Origin: Oscillospiraceae bacterium
GTDB taxonomy: Bacteria > Bacillota > Clostridia > Oscillospirales > Ruminococcaceae
Reading direction: 5' to 3'
Assembly: GCA_019424695.1 (NCBI GenBank)
Contig: JAHYZA010000006.1
Span: 1 to 64,000 of the forward strand
Length of the DNA stretch: 64,000 nucleotides
The notes under the pieces were generated by a model that did no database searches, had not been told where the DNA came from, and saw nothing but the letters and a program-made list of their open reading frames with translations. Positions within the stretch are counted from its first letter, which is position 1. Every line of letters starts with the position of its first letter. Shown piece after piece: positions 43,005-50,697 of this stretch. The position numbers were made by a program, and so were the translations under genes.

Positions 43005-45539
43005 ATGCCGGCTGGAGAGTTATACATCCTCCCCCCTTCCGAAGCAGCAACAGTGAGTTCAAAAAATTTCTGGCAAATCCCGGATTGATGGCTGCATGGG
43101 AGGAAGCATACGCTGCCCCAGATCAGGAGGTCTCCGTCAGCTCATCTTCACGAGATCAACGGTCACGAAAGGTGAACCAGCAGTTGGCCCATGCAGTCCC
43201 CGCCCCCTGTATACTTGGCGACAGCCCGGACACAGTCTGTAAATTTTCAGAATGGTTTTACTGGATCGGCCAGCTCAAGTATGTTTACCATATTCGCAGT
43301 TTGGATAAAGACACGATCCCTGTGGAATTTCCAAATGGCCTTTCCATCGAAGGCCTTTCCTACTCTGTAGGGGAGAATAAATCCAAAGCCTTCCACTTTT
43401 GCCCGATTGCCATTTTTCGATCTTCCGACCAACCCTTTGGCTACACTTCTTCGGTAATGATATGCCTGTATCGCACCAAAGCCCGTCGCCTGTCCTCCCG
43501 TGAAGAAATAGAGCACGCTGCCCGCCAGGCGCAAAAGTAACAGTAAGCTGTGAACCGGTTGATTTCATCTTCCTGCCCACGCTGCAAAACACCCCGCTTA
43601 CGAGACTTTCCCAAAAACTTGCTCAGTACGGTATTAGAGTCCAGAAACTGTCCTCTCTGCGTAAGCTCCTGCAGGAGCAAATCTATCTGCTGTTTGGAAT
43701 TGTCCCATCCTTTCTCTTCCTGGGGAAAAACACCAAAAAGCTGTCGGTCACCATACAGTTGCACCCTACCGTCGCATATTTTTGGTTCTTGGGGCTGCAC
43801 ACCCAGGGGTGGGAGCTGTGCCATAAGCAGATTCATTTTGCACCCGAACCCGCAGCCGGATCGTTTCTGACACCAGAAGAAGAGGAGCGCTTAAAACGGC
43901 AAACATTGGCTGAAAGAGATAGCTGCAATTCTTTCGTCACCACGCTCTATCACCAATACCTGGCCGTCCAAAACTCTCTGACAGGTTTTCTGACACACTG
44001 CTGTATACAGCCGGGTATAAGCCCTCCGGACGGCATACAAACCGAGGCTGCCTTCCTTTGGGAGCAGTATTCCCTGGAGACAATCTATCCTTTCCTCCGG
44101 TACCCGTTTTGCTTCCGCCCTTCTTTGTGGAGGAACACCAGTAGGCACTCCTGACGAGAGGCCTCACCCAAAGCGCTCAGAAATGGCTGCTCTACGCCAG
44201 CCGCAATAATAGCTGCACTTTTCTCACAGCGGCATTGCTGTATGCCGTCTGCTGCAATTATCTCCCCGGTGCTTTGCTGCTTCACACCGAACTGAAAGAT
44301 GCCATTCCTTTACTGAAAACAAAGCCTTTTCTGACGCTGGAAGATTTCCCGGCGCCAGAGAACGCTTCTTCTCCGCTTCTGCAAAGCAATTCTTTCTGGC
44401 AGGTTTCCATAGAGAAGAAAGATGCTCCCCTGGACCGCCTCTTCACACGCCTTTCCAAGGTTTCCCGCAAACTGTGCATCGTATTGTTTCAGGAACCGCG
44501 GACACTCACCGTCTATGATTGTTTTTCTTTACTGCCCTACGCCCCTACCCTGTTGCTGGGCAATGTGCGGCTGCCAGAAGAATATCCCTCGGCTTCCATT
44601 TCTCTCCGCGAACTAGGCACTTTCCGGGGAGAGGGACTGACCGACGATCAAAATTCTTCGGCTGTTTATTTCCCGAACCAGGACGACTTGCTTTCCTTAC
44701 AAATGATTGCGGACCGGCTTATCAATTTTTACGCCTGGGTCGAAGCCAACCACCACATGCTTCAGATTCATTGGAAAGCCAGCAAGACCCTCGACAAAAT
44801 CCGTTCCACGGACACAGGTTCCGATGATACTATCCGTCGTTTACAATTCTATAGGCGTATCTCGCTTGCCATAAAACGCAGCAAAAATGATCCAAAAAGC
44901 ATTCTGCGTATCCCGGCGGATACGACCTTCGCTCTGTTTTCAAAGCGGTGTTCTGAACAGGATTGCAAACCATATCTGTCACATCTCAGCATGATTCTTT
45001 TGCTGAGCCAATCCCCAGACGTTTTGGATCACATGCCTACAATCCCTGTTACAGTACCAAAGGGTCTGACTTTCGGGGACTTCAGCGGGTATTTTTCGGA
45101 GCTGAATAAGATTCTCCCGCTGCGCAAAACACTTAGCCGGGAAATCTGGCCTTATCTTGCAAACTATTTCTTGCAGTTTTGCCGCAGTCCCCACATCCCG
45201 GACGGTTCGAAGATCATCTTCCAGAGCAAGGAAGAATATCTGCACTGTACAAATGCAAACCGCCTCGGATGGGTAGAGGATGGCAAGCTGTACCTTGCCT
45301 ACGACCGCTATTGGGATGCCTTCATCCATACAACGCCCTGGTCGTCAGCTTTGAAGGATTGCCGCAATCGCTTTCAGCGGGAAATTCTCCAACCTGTACT
45401 GGGCAAGGCACTGGTTCGCGAAAGCGAAAAAAGCACCCGCTGGTACTGCCGTCCCACCATCATGGAAGATGGGAAACAGATACGCATCGGGAACTTTCTG
45501 GTACTGCGCTGGGATGCTCTTCCCCGGTATTTAGGCTAG
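43005..45539 (+). pseudogene. Decayed large gene of unknown family
   Basis: A well-placed AAAGGAGG and ATG at 43005 open a frame (MPAGELYILPPSEAA) that stops after 27 codons. Shifting frame at a C6 run (43031-43036) continues it to 43540; shifting again near AAAA (43533-43536) continues it to 44154. The last and longest piece (44235-45539) is open upstream except for a TAG at 44142-44144. Together this is about 840 codons of one protein with at least three frame changes and one stop. Composition is uniform and there is no membrane helix. The intact C terminus reads ...GNFLVLRWDALPRYLG. I recognise no domain. Confidence 0.65.
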
Positions 45540-45607
45540 CAGTCGTCACGAGGTCCGACGCCTTGGTGACCTCATCACGGTAAAACGGATTTTTGTCCGG
45601 TATACTT

Positions 45608-45626
45608 CCTTGCAGTAATTGCAAGG
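45608..45626 (+). promoter_or_regulatory. Hairpin covering the ferredoxin ribosome site
   Basis: CCTTGCA-GTAAT-TGCAAGG, whose 3' arm contains the AAGG of the AAGGAGG ribosome site of the next gene. It could limit translation. Confidence 0.45.
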
Positions 45627-45635
45627 AGGTTTTCC

Positions 45636-45845
45636 ATGAATTCAGGGAAAAAGCGCCGCAAGGCCGTTGTGGAAGAACTAGATTGTGTGGCCTGCGGCTG
45701 TTGCGCGAAGTTTTGTCCGACGGGAGCCATCCAGGTGCTCCACGGCATCACCGCCCGCGTAAATCCGGACAAGTGCGTGGGCTGCGGGAAATGTGCTCAG
45801 GAATGTCCGGCCAGCGTGATTCAGCTGCAGGAGGTGGAAGCATGA
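45636..45845 (+). CDS. Two-cluster 4Fe-4S ferredoxin
   Basis: 69 residues with two complete cluster motifs, CVACGCCAKFCP and CVGCGKCAQECP, each followed by the usual proline. A basic N-terminal stretch (MNSGKKRRKAVV) precedes them. AAGGAGG lies upstream. It overlaps the next gene by ATGA, so it is translationally coupled to a membrane iron-sulfur protein and probably delivers electrons to it. Located near the right end of the inserted element. Confidence 0.9.
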   Translation: MNSGKKRRKAVVEELDCVACGCCAKFCPTGAIQVLHGITARVNPDKCVGCGKCAQECPASVIQLQEVEA

Positions 45846-46417
45846 AAAAGCACTGGTATGACTATCTGTGGATCGTTTCGCTGCTCTACCTGGTGCTGGG
45901 CTTCTTCAACATTCTGTTTGCCTGGCTGGGTCTGGCCTGCTTCTTTCTGCCGCTGCTCATCTCGATCACAACGGGCAGCAAGGCGTACTGCAACCGCTAT
46001 TGCGGCCGGGGCCAGCTCTTTGGATTGCTGGGCGGCCGGTTCGGGTTATCCCGCAAACACGATATTCCCCGCTGGATGAAAAGCAAGGCATTCCGCTACG
46101 GCTTTCTGGCCTTTTTCTTTGTGATGTTCTTCGTGATGCTCTGGAACACCTGGCTGGTCTTTGCCGGTGCCCAGAATCTCAAACAGGTCGTCACCCTGCT
46201 GTGGACCTTCAAGCTGCCTTGGCAGTGGGCTTACCACGGCACACTGTTCCACCCCGGCGTGGCCCAGTTCGCCTTCGGCTTCTACAGCGTCATGCTCACT
46301 TCCACCGTTCTGGGCCTGGTGACCATGGCCCTCTTCAAGCCCCGTAGCTGGTGTGTCTACTGTCCCATGGGCACCATGACCCAGCTGATCTGCAAAGCCC
46401 GAAATCCGGTCCGCTAA
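45842..46417 (+). CDS. NapH/CcoG-like membrane 4Fe-4S protein
   Basis: 191 residues with four hydrophobic segments (near residues 10-45, 75-105 and 140-165). Two cysteine clusters sit at membrane borders: YCNRYCGRGQLFG (near residue 45) and WCVYCPMGTMTQ near the C terminus. This is the arrangement of polyferredoxin-type membrane proteins (NapH, MauN, CcoG family), though shorter. ATG overlaps the ferredoxin stop. Probable role is electron transfer between membrane and cytosol; partner enzyme unknown. Confidence 0.78.
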   Translation: MKKHWYDYLWIVSLLYLVLGFFNILFAWLGLACFFLPLLISITTGSKAYCNRYCGRGQLFGLLGGRFGLSRKHDIPRWMKSKAFRYGFLAFFFVMFFVMLWNTWLVFAGAQNLKQVVTLLWTFKLPWQWAYHGTLFHPGVAQFAFGFYSVMLTSTVLGLVTMALFKPRSWCVYCPMGTMTQLICKARNPVR

Positions 46418-46460
46418 CCCGCTTTTCCGCCGGGCAAACGGGCCTTCCACACCGAAAAAG

Positions 46461-46500
46461 GATCGCTCCTGCGTTTTATCGCGCAGGAGCAATCTTTTTT
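46461..46500 (+). terminator. Terminator of the ferredoxin operon
   Basis: GCTCCTGCG / CGCAGGAGC hairpin followed by T6. Confidence 0.88.
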
Positions 46501-46519
46501 CTCGTTTATACGTTATTTT

Positions 46520-46552
46520 TTACGGTCCAAAACTCTGTACCAGCCCCATCCG
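46520..46552. other. attR: right junction of the 26.8-kb element
   Basis: Element-derived CAAAACTCTGTACCAGC runs into the core CCC (46545-46547) and then gene-derived ATCCGGTCGG. Joined to the element side of attL it gives an attP core of GTACCAGCCCCGCCTGGTAC, a dyad of 7-bp arms around a central CC. Confidence 0.85.
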
Positions 46553-47839
46553 GTCGGCGGTATAGTATTCGCTGCGCTTGATCTCGCCCGGCAGGTCAAT
46601 GCCGGTGGCCTCCCGCAGGCCGAAGGCTTCAAAGTAGTTGCAGAAATTCTCCTTGCCCAGCCGCGCGCCGATCTGGATAAAGCAGGGATTGCAGCTGACC
46701 GCCAGACCCTGGGCGAACGTTTCCACACCGTGGACGTGCCCGTTGGCGCAGCGGAACCAGGTGCCTGCTACGTTGATCTTGCCGGCACAGACAAAGGTAT
46801 CACTGGGCGTGCAGACGCCGGTGTCTAATGCCGCAGCCGCGGTAATCAGTTTGAACACGCTGCCCGGTTCATACAGATCGCTGATGGCCTTGTTGCGCCA
46901 CTGGGTCTGCTGCGCCTTCTGCAGGGCCGCACTGCGTTCCTCCCCCGTCAGGGCATCCACGGCAGCACGTGTTTCCTCATTGATGATCTGCCGGGGCGTA
47001 TTGGGGTCGTAGTCCGGCTGGCTGGTCATGGCCAGGATAGCGCCGGTTTGCACATCCATCACGATGCCCACGCCCCTCTGTGCCACGTTGTGCTCCCGCA
47101 CGGCGGCATCCATCGCGCTTTCCAGCCAGTGCTGGATGTTGGCGTCAATGGTCAGCGTCAGCGTGTTGCCGGGCACCGCCTCCACCAGCGTCTGGTAATG
47201 GGTAGGCATATCATACCCCCAGGCATTTTTTGCTGTCAGGATTTCGCCGTTCTGTCCCGTGAGTTCGTCGTTGTATTCCAGCTCCAGCCCCCACAGTCCG
47301 GCATTGTCCACATCGGTAAAGCCCAGGATGCCCCCCATAAAATCGCCCTGCGGATACACCCGTTTCGTATCCTGCCGGATCTGGATTCCCTCCGCACCGT
47401 TTTCGGTGCACCAGCTGCGCACAGCATCCGCAGTTTCCCGGTCCACGCGACGGCTCAGCAGGCAGTCGTTGGAGGTGCGCTGGCTGAACTTTTCCAGCGT
47501 TTCCGAATAATCAATCTCCAGAATCTCGCTCAGGGCCCGGGCGGCCGGTTCCACCAGCGCATCGTCCAGTTCCCGGGGCGACGCCCGAATGGTCCAGCAG
47601 GTTTCGCTGGCTGCCAGCAGCGTGCCGTCGGCGGAATAGATTTCGCCCCGGGCCGCCGGCAACGTGGCCCCGCGCAGCTGCTGGTCCGCCGCCCGGGCCG
47701 CATAACCGCCGGGGTCCAATACCTGCAGCACAAACAGCCGGACAAGCAAACCGCCAAAACAGACAAGGGCCAGCACTGCCGCCAGAAAGCGGGCGCGGCG
47801 GCGCATCAGACGATTTTGCTGCGGGGTGAGATGACGCAT
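46520..47839 (-). CDS. 5' part of a split class B penicillin-binding protein (SpoVD/FtsI type)
   Basis: 439 residues as read, of which 432 are native. One membrane anchor (about 18-40), the dimerisation region, then the transpeptidase domain with SxxK as SVFK (residues 327-330) and SxN as SCN (382-384). After RMG (430-432) the reading leaves the gene and ends LVQSFGP-stop inside the inserted element. The KSG motif is missing and lies in the fragment at 19168-19707, so the uninterrupted protein would have about 610 residues. AAAGGAGG precedes the ATG. The lone setting, away from a division cluster, fits a sporulation or accessory enzyme; whether it is SpoVD itself is not certain. Confidence 0.92.
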   Translation of the reverse strand: MRHLTPQQNRLMRRRARFLAAVLALVCFGGLLVRLFVLQVLDPGGYAARAADQQLRGATLPAARGEIYSADGTLLAASETCWTIRASPRELDDALVEPAARALSEILEIDYSETLEKFSQRTSNDCLLSRRVDRETADAVRSWCTENGAEGIQIRQDTKRVYPQGDFMGGILGFTDVDNAGLWGLELEYNDELTGQNGEILTAKNAWGYDMPTHYQTLVEAVPGNTLTLTIDANIQHWLESAMDAAVREHNVAQRGVGIVMDVQTGAILAMTSQPDYDPNTPRQIINEETRAAVDALTGEERSAALQKAQQTQWRNKAISDLYEPGSVFKLITAAAALDTGVCTPSDTFVCAGKINVAGTWFRCANGHVHGVETFAQGLAVSCNPCFIQIGARLGKENFCNYFEAFGLREATGIDLPGEIKRSEYYTADRMGLVQSFGP

Positions 47840-47950
47840 ATCGGTACCTCCTTTGGGCGCAGGAATTCTTCCTTTCGCCGTTGTTTCACCCTATGCCCTC
47901 CCTTCCGTCAAAATGCCGAATTTGCGCCCGCAAATTCTCCCTATCGCCGA

Positions 47951-47979
47951 TTGACGTTTGTACAAAGGTGGGGTATACT
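47951..47979 (+). promoter_or_regulatory. Promoter of the alcohol dehydrogenase gene
   Basis: TTGACG (47951-47956), 17-base spacer, TATACT (47974-47979). Confidence 0.8.
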
Positions 47980-47991
47980 GTAAACAATCAC

Positions 47992-48011
47992 ATTGACAAT
48001 TTCTTGTCAAT
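47992..48011. promoter_or_regulatory. Palindromic operator downstream of the dehydrogenase promoter
   Basis: Perfect 8-bp arms ATTGACAA-TTTC-TTGTCAAT just after the transcription start. Size and TTG...CAA ends resemble Rex operators, which control alcohol dehydrogenases in clostridia by NADH/NAD ratio; the inner bases differ from the Rex consensus. Confidence 0.55.
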
Positions 48012-48031
48012 TTCGTTAGGAGGTCATTCCC

Positions 48032-49249
48032 ATGGCAAGATTTACCTTACCCCGTGACCTGTATCACGGCCCCAACGCGCTGGAAGCGCTCAAGACGCTC
48101 CCCGGCAAGCGCGCCATGATCTGTGTCGGCGGCGGTTCTATGAAGCGCTTTGGATTCCTGGACCGTGCCGAAGCCTATTTAAAGGAAGCCGGCATGGAAG
48201 TTGCCCTGTTTGAGGGGATCGAACCCGACCCGTCGGTGGAGACCGTCATGAAGGGCGCCGCGGCCATGCAGGAATTCCAACCTGACTGGATCGTCGCCAT
48301 CGGCGGCGGCTCCCCCATCGACGCGGCCAAGGCAATGTGGATCAAGTACGAGTACCCCGACATCACCTTTGAGGATATGTGCAAGGTATTCGGCATTCCG
48401 CCGTTGCGCCGCAAGGCACATTTCTGCGCGATTTCCTCCACCTCCGGCACCGCGACCGAAGTGACGGCGTTCTCCATCATCACCGACTATGCCAAGGGCA
48501 TCAAATATCCCATCGCCGACTTTGAGATCACCCCTGACGTGGCTATCGTCGACCCCGAACTGGCCCACACGATGCCCAAGAAGCTGGTGGCCCATACCGG
48601 TATGGATGCCATGACCCACGCCATCGAAGCCTATGTTTCCACCGCGAACTGCGACTTCACCGACCCGCTGGCGCTGCATGCCATCGAGATGATCCAGGCG
48701 GATCTGGTCGGCAGCTACAACGGCGATATGGACAAGCGCGACGCAATGCACAACGCCCAGTGTCTGGCCGGCATGGCGTTCTCCAACGCGCTGCTGGGCA
48801 TCGTCCACAGCATGGCGCACAAGACCGGCGCAGCCTTTGCCGACTACGGCGCTCACATCATTCACGGCGCGGCCAACGCCATGTACCTGCCCAAGGTCAT
48901 CGCGTTCAACGCCAAAGACCCCACCGCCAAGAAGCGCTACGGCGTGATTGCCGACAAGATGCACCTCGGCGGCGAAAATGATGATGAAAAGGTCGCCCTG
49001 CTCATCAAGTATCTGCGCGGCATGAACGATGATCTGAACATTCCGCACTGCATCGGCCACTACGGCCCGGACTCCTTCCCCTGTGAGAAAGGCTTTGTGC
49101 CCGAGGAAGTGTTCCTCGAGCGCCTGCCTGAAATCGCCAAGAACGCCATCGGCGATGCCTGCACGGGTTCCAACCCGCGTCAGCCCTCTCAGGAAGAGAT
49201 GGAAAAGCTGCTGAAATGCTGCTACTATGACACTGAGGTAGACTTCTGA
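48032..49249 (+). CDS. Iron-containing alcohol dehydrogenase
   Basis: 405 residues, group III dehydrogenase that interconverts aldehydes or ketones and alcohols with NAD(P)H. Nucleotide-binding AIGGGSPIDAAKAMW near residue 95; metal-ligand region HTGMDAMTHAIEAYVS (near 190) and GIVHSMAHKTGAAF then GAHIIHGAANA (near 255-285). Resembles butanol dehydrogenase and the C-terminal half of AdhE. Strong GGAGG before the ATG. Single-gene unit with its own promoter, palindromic operator and terminator, divergent from the split penicillin-binding protein gene. Confidence 0.93.
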   Translation: MARFTLPRDLYHGPNALEALKTLPGKRAMICVGGGSMKRFGFLDRAEAYLKEAGMEVALFEGIEPDPSVETVMKGAAAMQEFQPDWIVAIGGGSPIDAAKAMWIKYEYPDITFEDMCKVFGIPPLRRKAHFCAISSTSGTATEVTAFSIITDYAKGIKYPIADFEITPDVAIVDPELAHTMPKKLVAHTGMDAMTHAIEAYVSTANCDFTDPLALHAIEMIQADLVGSYNGDMDKRDAMHNAQCLAGMAFSNALLGIVHSMAHKTGAAFADYGAHIIHGAANAMYLPKVIAFNAKDPTAKKRYGVIADKMHLGGENDDEKVALLIKYLRGMNDDLNIPHCIGHYGPDSFPCEKGFVPEEVFLERLPEIAKNAIGDACTGSNPRQPSQEEMEKLLKCCYYDTEVDF

Positions 49250-49289
49250 TCCATACATGCGTGCGGCAGGTCTGACCGCCGTACCACGG

Positions 49290-49329
49290 GAACACGCTCT
49301 CTGCAAACCGGAGGGCGTGTTCTTTTTTT
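49290..49329 (+). terminator. Terminator of the alcohol dehydrogenase gene
   Basis: GAACACGC / GCGTGTTC arms followed by T7. Confidence 0.87.
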
Positions 49330-49364
49330 GCTTTCAGGCGGTCACCGTCGAAAGGGGACTTTTC

Positions 49365-49393
49365 TTGACAGATTCGGTCTATCGTGATAGACT
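49365..49393 (+). promoter_or_regulatory. Promoter of the M23 peptidase pair with overlapping palindrome
   Basis: TTGACA (49365-49370), 17-base spacer, TAGACT (49388-49393). GTCTAT-CGTG-ATAGAC (49377-49392) overlaps the -10 element and a further GGTCTATC half-site follows, so a repressor probably binds here. Confidence 0.68.
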
Positions 49394-49450
49394 TTTTTTG
49401 TAAAAGCGGTCTATCCAAATAAACTACCTGTTTGTACAAGAGGTTGTTCC

Positions 49451-50671
49451 ATGGTTTCTATCAAACGCTGTTCTGCCGTCCTGGCGGCCCTCCTTTTTGC
49501 CGTGCTGATGCGCTTGCCTGCCGAGGCTGAGGACCGCAAGCAGACGCTGACGAATCAGCAGGCCCAGGCCCAGCAGGAATACGAAAATGCCCAGAAAGAA
49601 CTGGAAGAGATACAGTCCCAGCAACAACAGACTGAATCCCAGATCGGCCAGCTGGAAGGGCAGGCGGCCCAGGTGGCGGCGCAGCTGCAGAAGGTATACA
49701 CCTCGTTGCAGGACGCCGAGCGGGAGCTGTTGACCCGCCAGGCAGCCGCCGATGCCGCCGCCCAGGCGCTGGCCGAAAAGCAGGCGGAGTACGACGCTTG
49801 TTTTTCCCGCAGTCAGGAACAGATGCGCGCCATGCAGTTGTTGGACGGCGGCGGTGCCATCGGTTTGTTGACCCAAGCCAAAAGTTTGTACCAGTTGCTG
49901 ACCTTTGCCGACGTTTTGCAGCAAATTTCTTCCAAAAACAGTGAGATCCTTACGGTATTGACCGAACAGGCCCAGGCTTTGTCGGAAGCCCGGCAGGCAG
50001 CCGAAACTGCCCGGCAACAGGCGGAAGCCGCCAAGGCGGCGCTGGACAGCCAGCAGGACCAGCTCAGCCGTACACAGACCCAGTTGGGAGATGCCTTGCA
50101 GCAGGCCAACGAGACGTTGAGCGAGCAGGAATCAGCCGCACAAGCCCAGGCCGTGGCCACCGAAGCGGCCAAGCAAGCCTACGAAGAAGCCACCGCAGCG
50201 CTGGACGCCTATGTGCGGGCCCAGAGTGACCGCTACACCACCACCGACCTGGTCCTGACCAGCCTGGAATTTCGTTGCCCGCTGGACAGTTACAGCAGCA
50301 TCACCACGCAGTTCGGGGAGGCCGATCCCTGGGGCATCCCCCACCGCGGCGCCGACTTTGCCGCCCCCAACGGCACGCCGATCCATGCCATTGCCGACGG
50401 CGTCATCAGCGCCGCCGGCCCGGTGAACAGTTACGGAAACTGTGTGCAGGTCAGCCACGGCACCGCCAGCGACAGCAACCGCTACGACAGTCTGTACGCC
50501 CACATGAGCAGCATTGCCGTCAGCCAGGGGCAGACCGTGCAAAAAGGCGAAGTGATCGGGTATGTGGGCAACACCGGCAACGTGTTTGGTGCCAACGGCG
50601 GCTATCACCTGCATCTGGAACTGCGGGTCAACGGCAGCCGCGTCAATCCGCTGGCCTATGTGCCCCGCTGA
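49451..50671 (+). CDS. Secreted M23 (LytM) peptidase with coiled coil, EnvC-like
   Basis: 406 residues. Signal peptide (residues 1-25, basic MVSIKR then a hydrophobic run ending AEAE), a long Gln/Ala-rich coiled coil (about 27-270), then an M23 zinc peptidase domain. The zinc motif is complete: HRGADF (H-x3-D) and HLHLE (H-x-H). It should cleave peptide crosslinks in peptidoglycan or activate an amidase, outside the membrane. AGAGG precedes the ATG. In one operon with a second M23 protein 26 bases downstream. Confidence 0.9.
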   Translation: MVSIKRCSAVLAALLFAVLMRLPAEAEDRKQTLTNQQAQAQQEYENAQKELEEIQSQQQQTESQIGQLEGQAAQVAAQLQKVYTSLQDAERELLTRQAAADAAAQALAEKQAEYDACFSRSQEQMRAMQLLDGGGAIGLLTQAKSLYQLLTFADVLQQISSKNSEILTVLTEQAQALSEARQAAETARQQAEAAKAALDSQQDQLSRTQTQLGDALQQANETLSEQESAAQAQAVATEAAKQAYEEATAALDAYVRAQSDRYTTTDLVLTSLEFRCPLDSYSSITTQFGEADPWGIPHRGADFAAPNGTPIHAIADGVISAAGPVNSYGNCVQVSHGTASDSNRYDSLYAHMSSIAVSQGQTVQKGEVIGYVGNTGNVFGANGGYHLHLELRVNGSRVNPLAYVPR

Positions 50672-50697
50672 CCGCCCGGGAAAGGAGGATTTGGCGA

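Larger units (their letters stand above)
19706..46547. mobile_element. 26.8-kb integrative element interrupting a penicillin-binding protein gene
   Basis: Bounded by CCC at 19706-19708 and 46545-46547. Removing the 26,839 bp between crossovers rejoins the two gene halves in frame (ATG GGT CCG GTG, reading M-G-P-V). It encodes a large serine recombinase (41004-42560), an excisionase-like HTH protein, surface-glycan genes and several decayed insertion sequences. The ends and the internal spacers are AT-rich, while the glycan operon is GC-rich, so the cargo has mixed origin. No conjugation or phage structural genes are seen. Confidence 0.88.
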
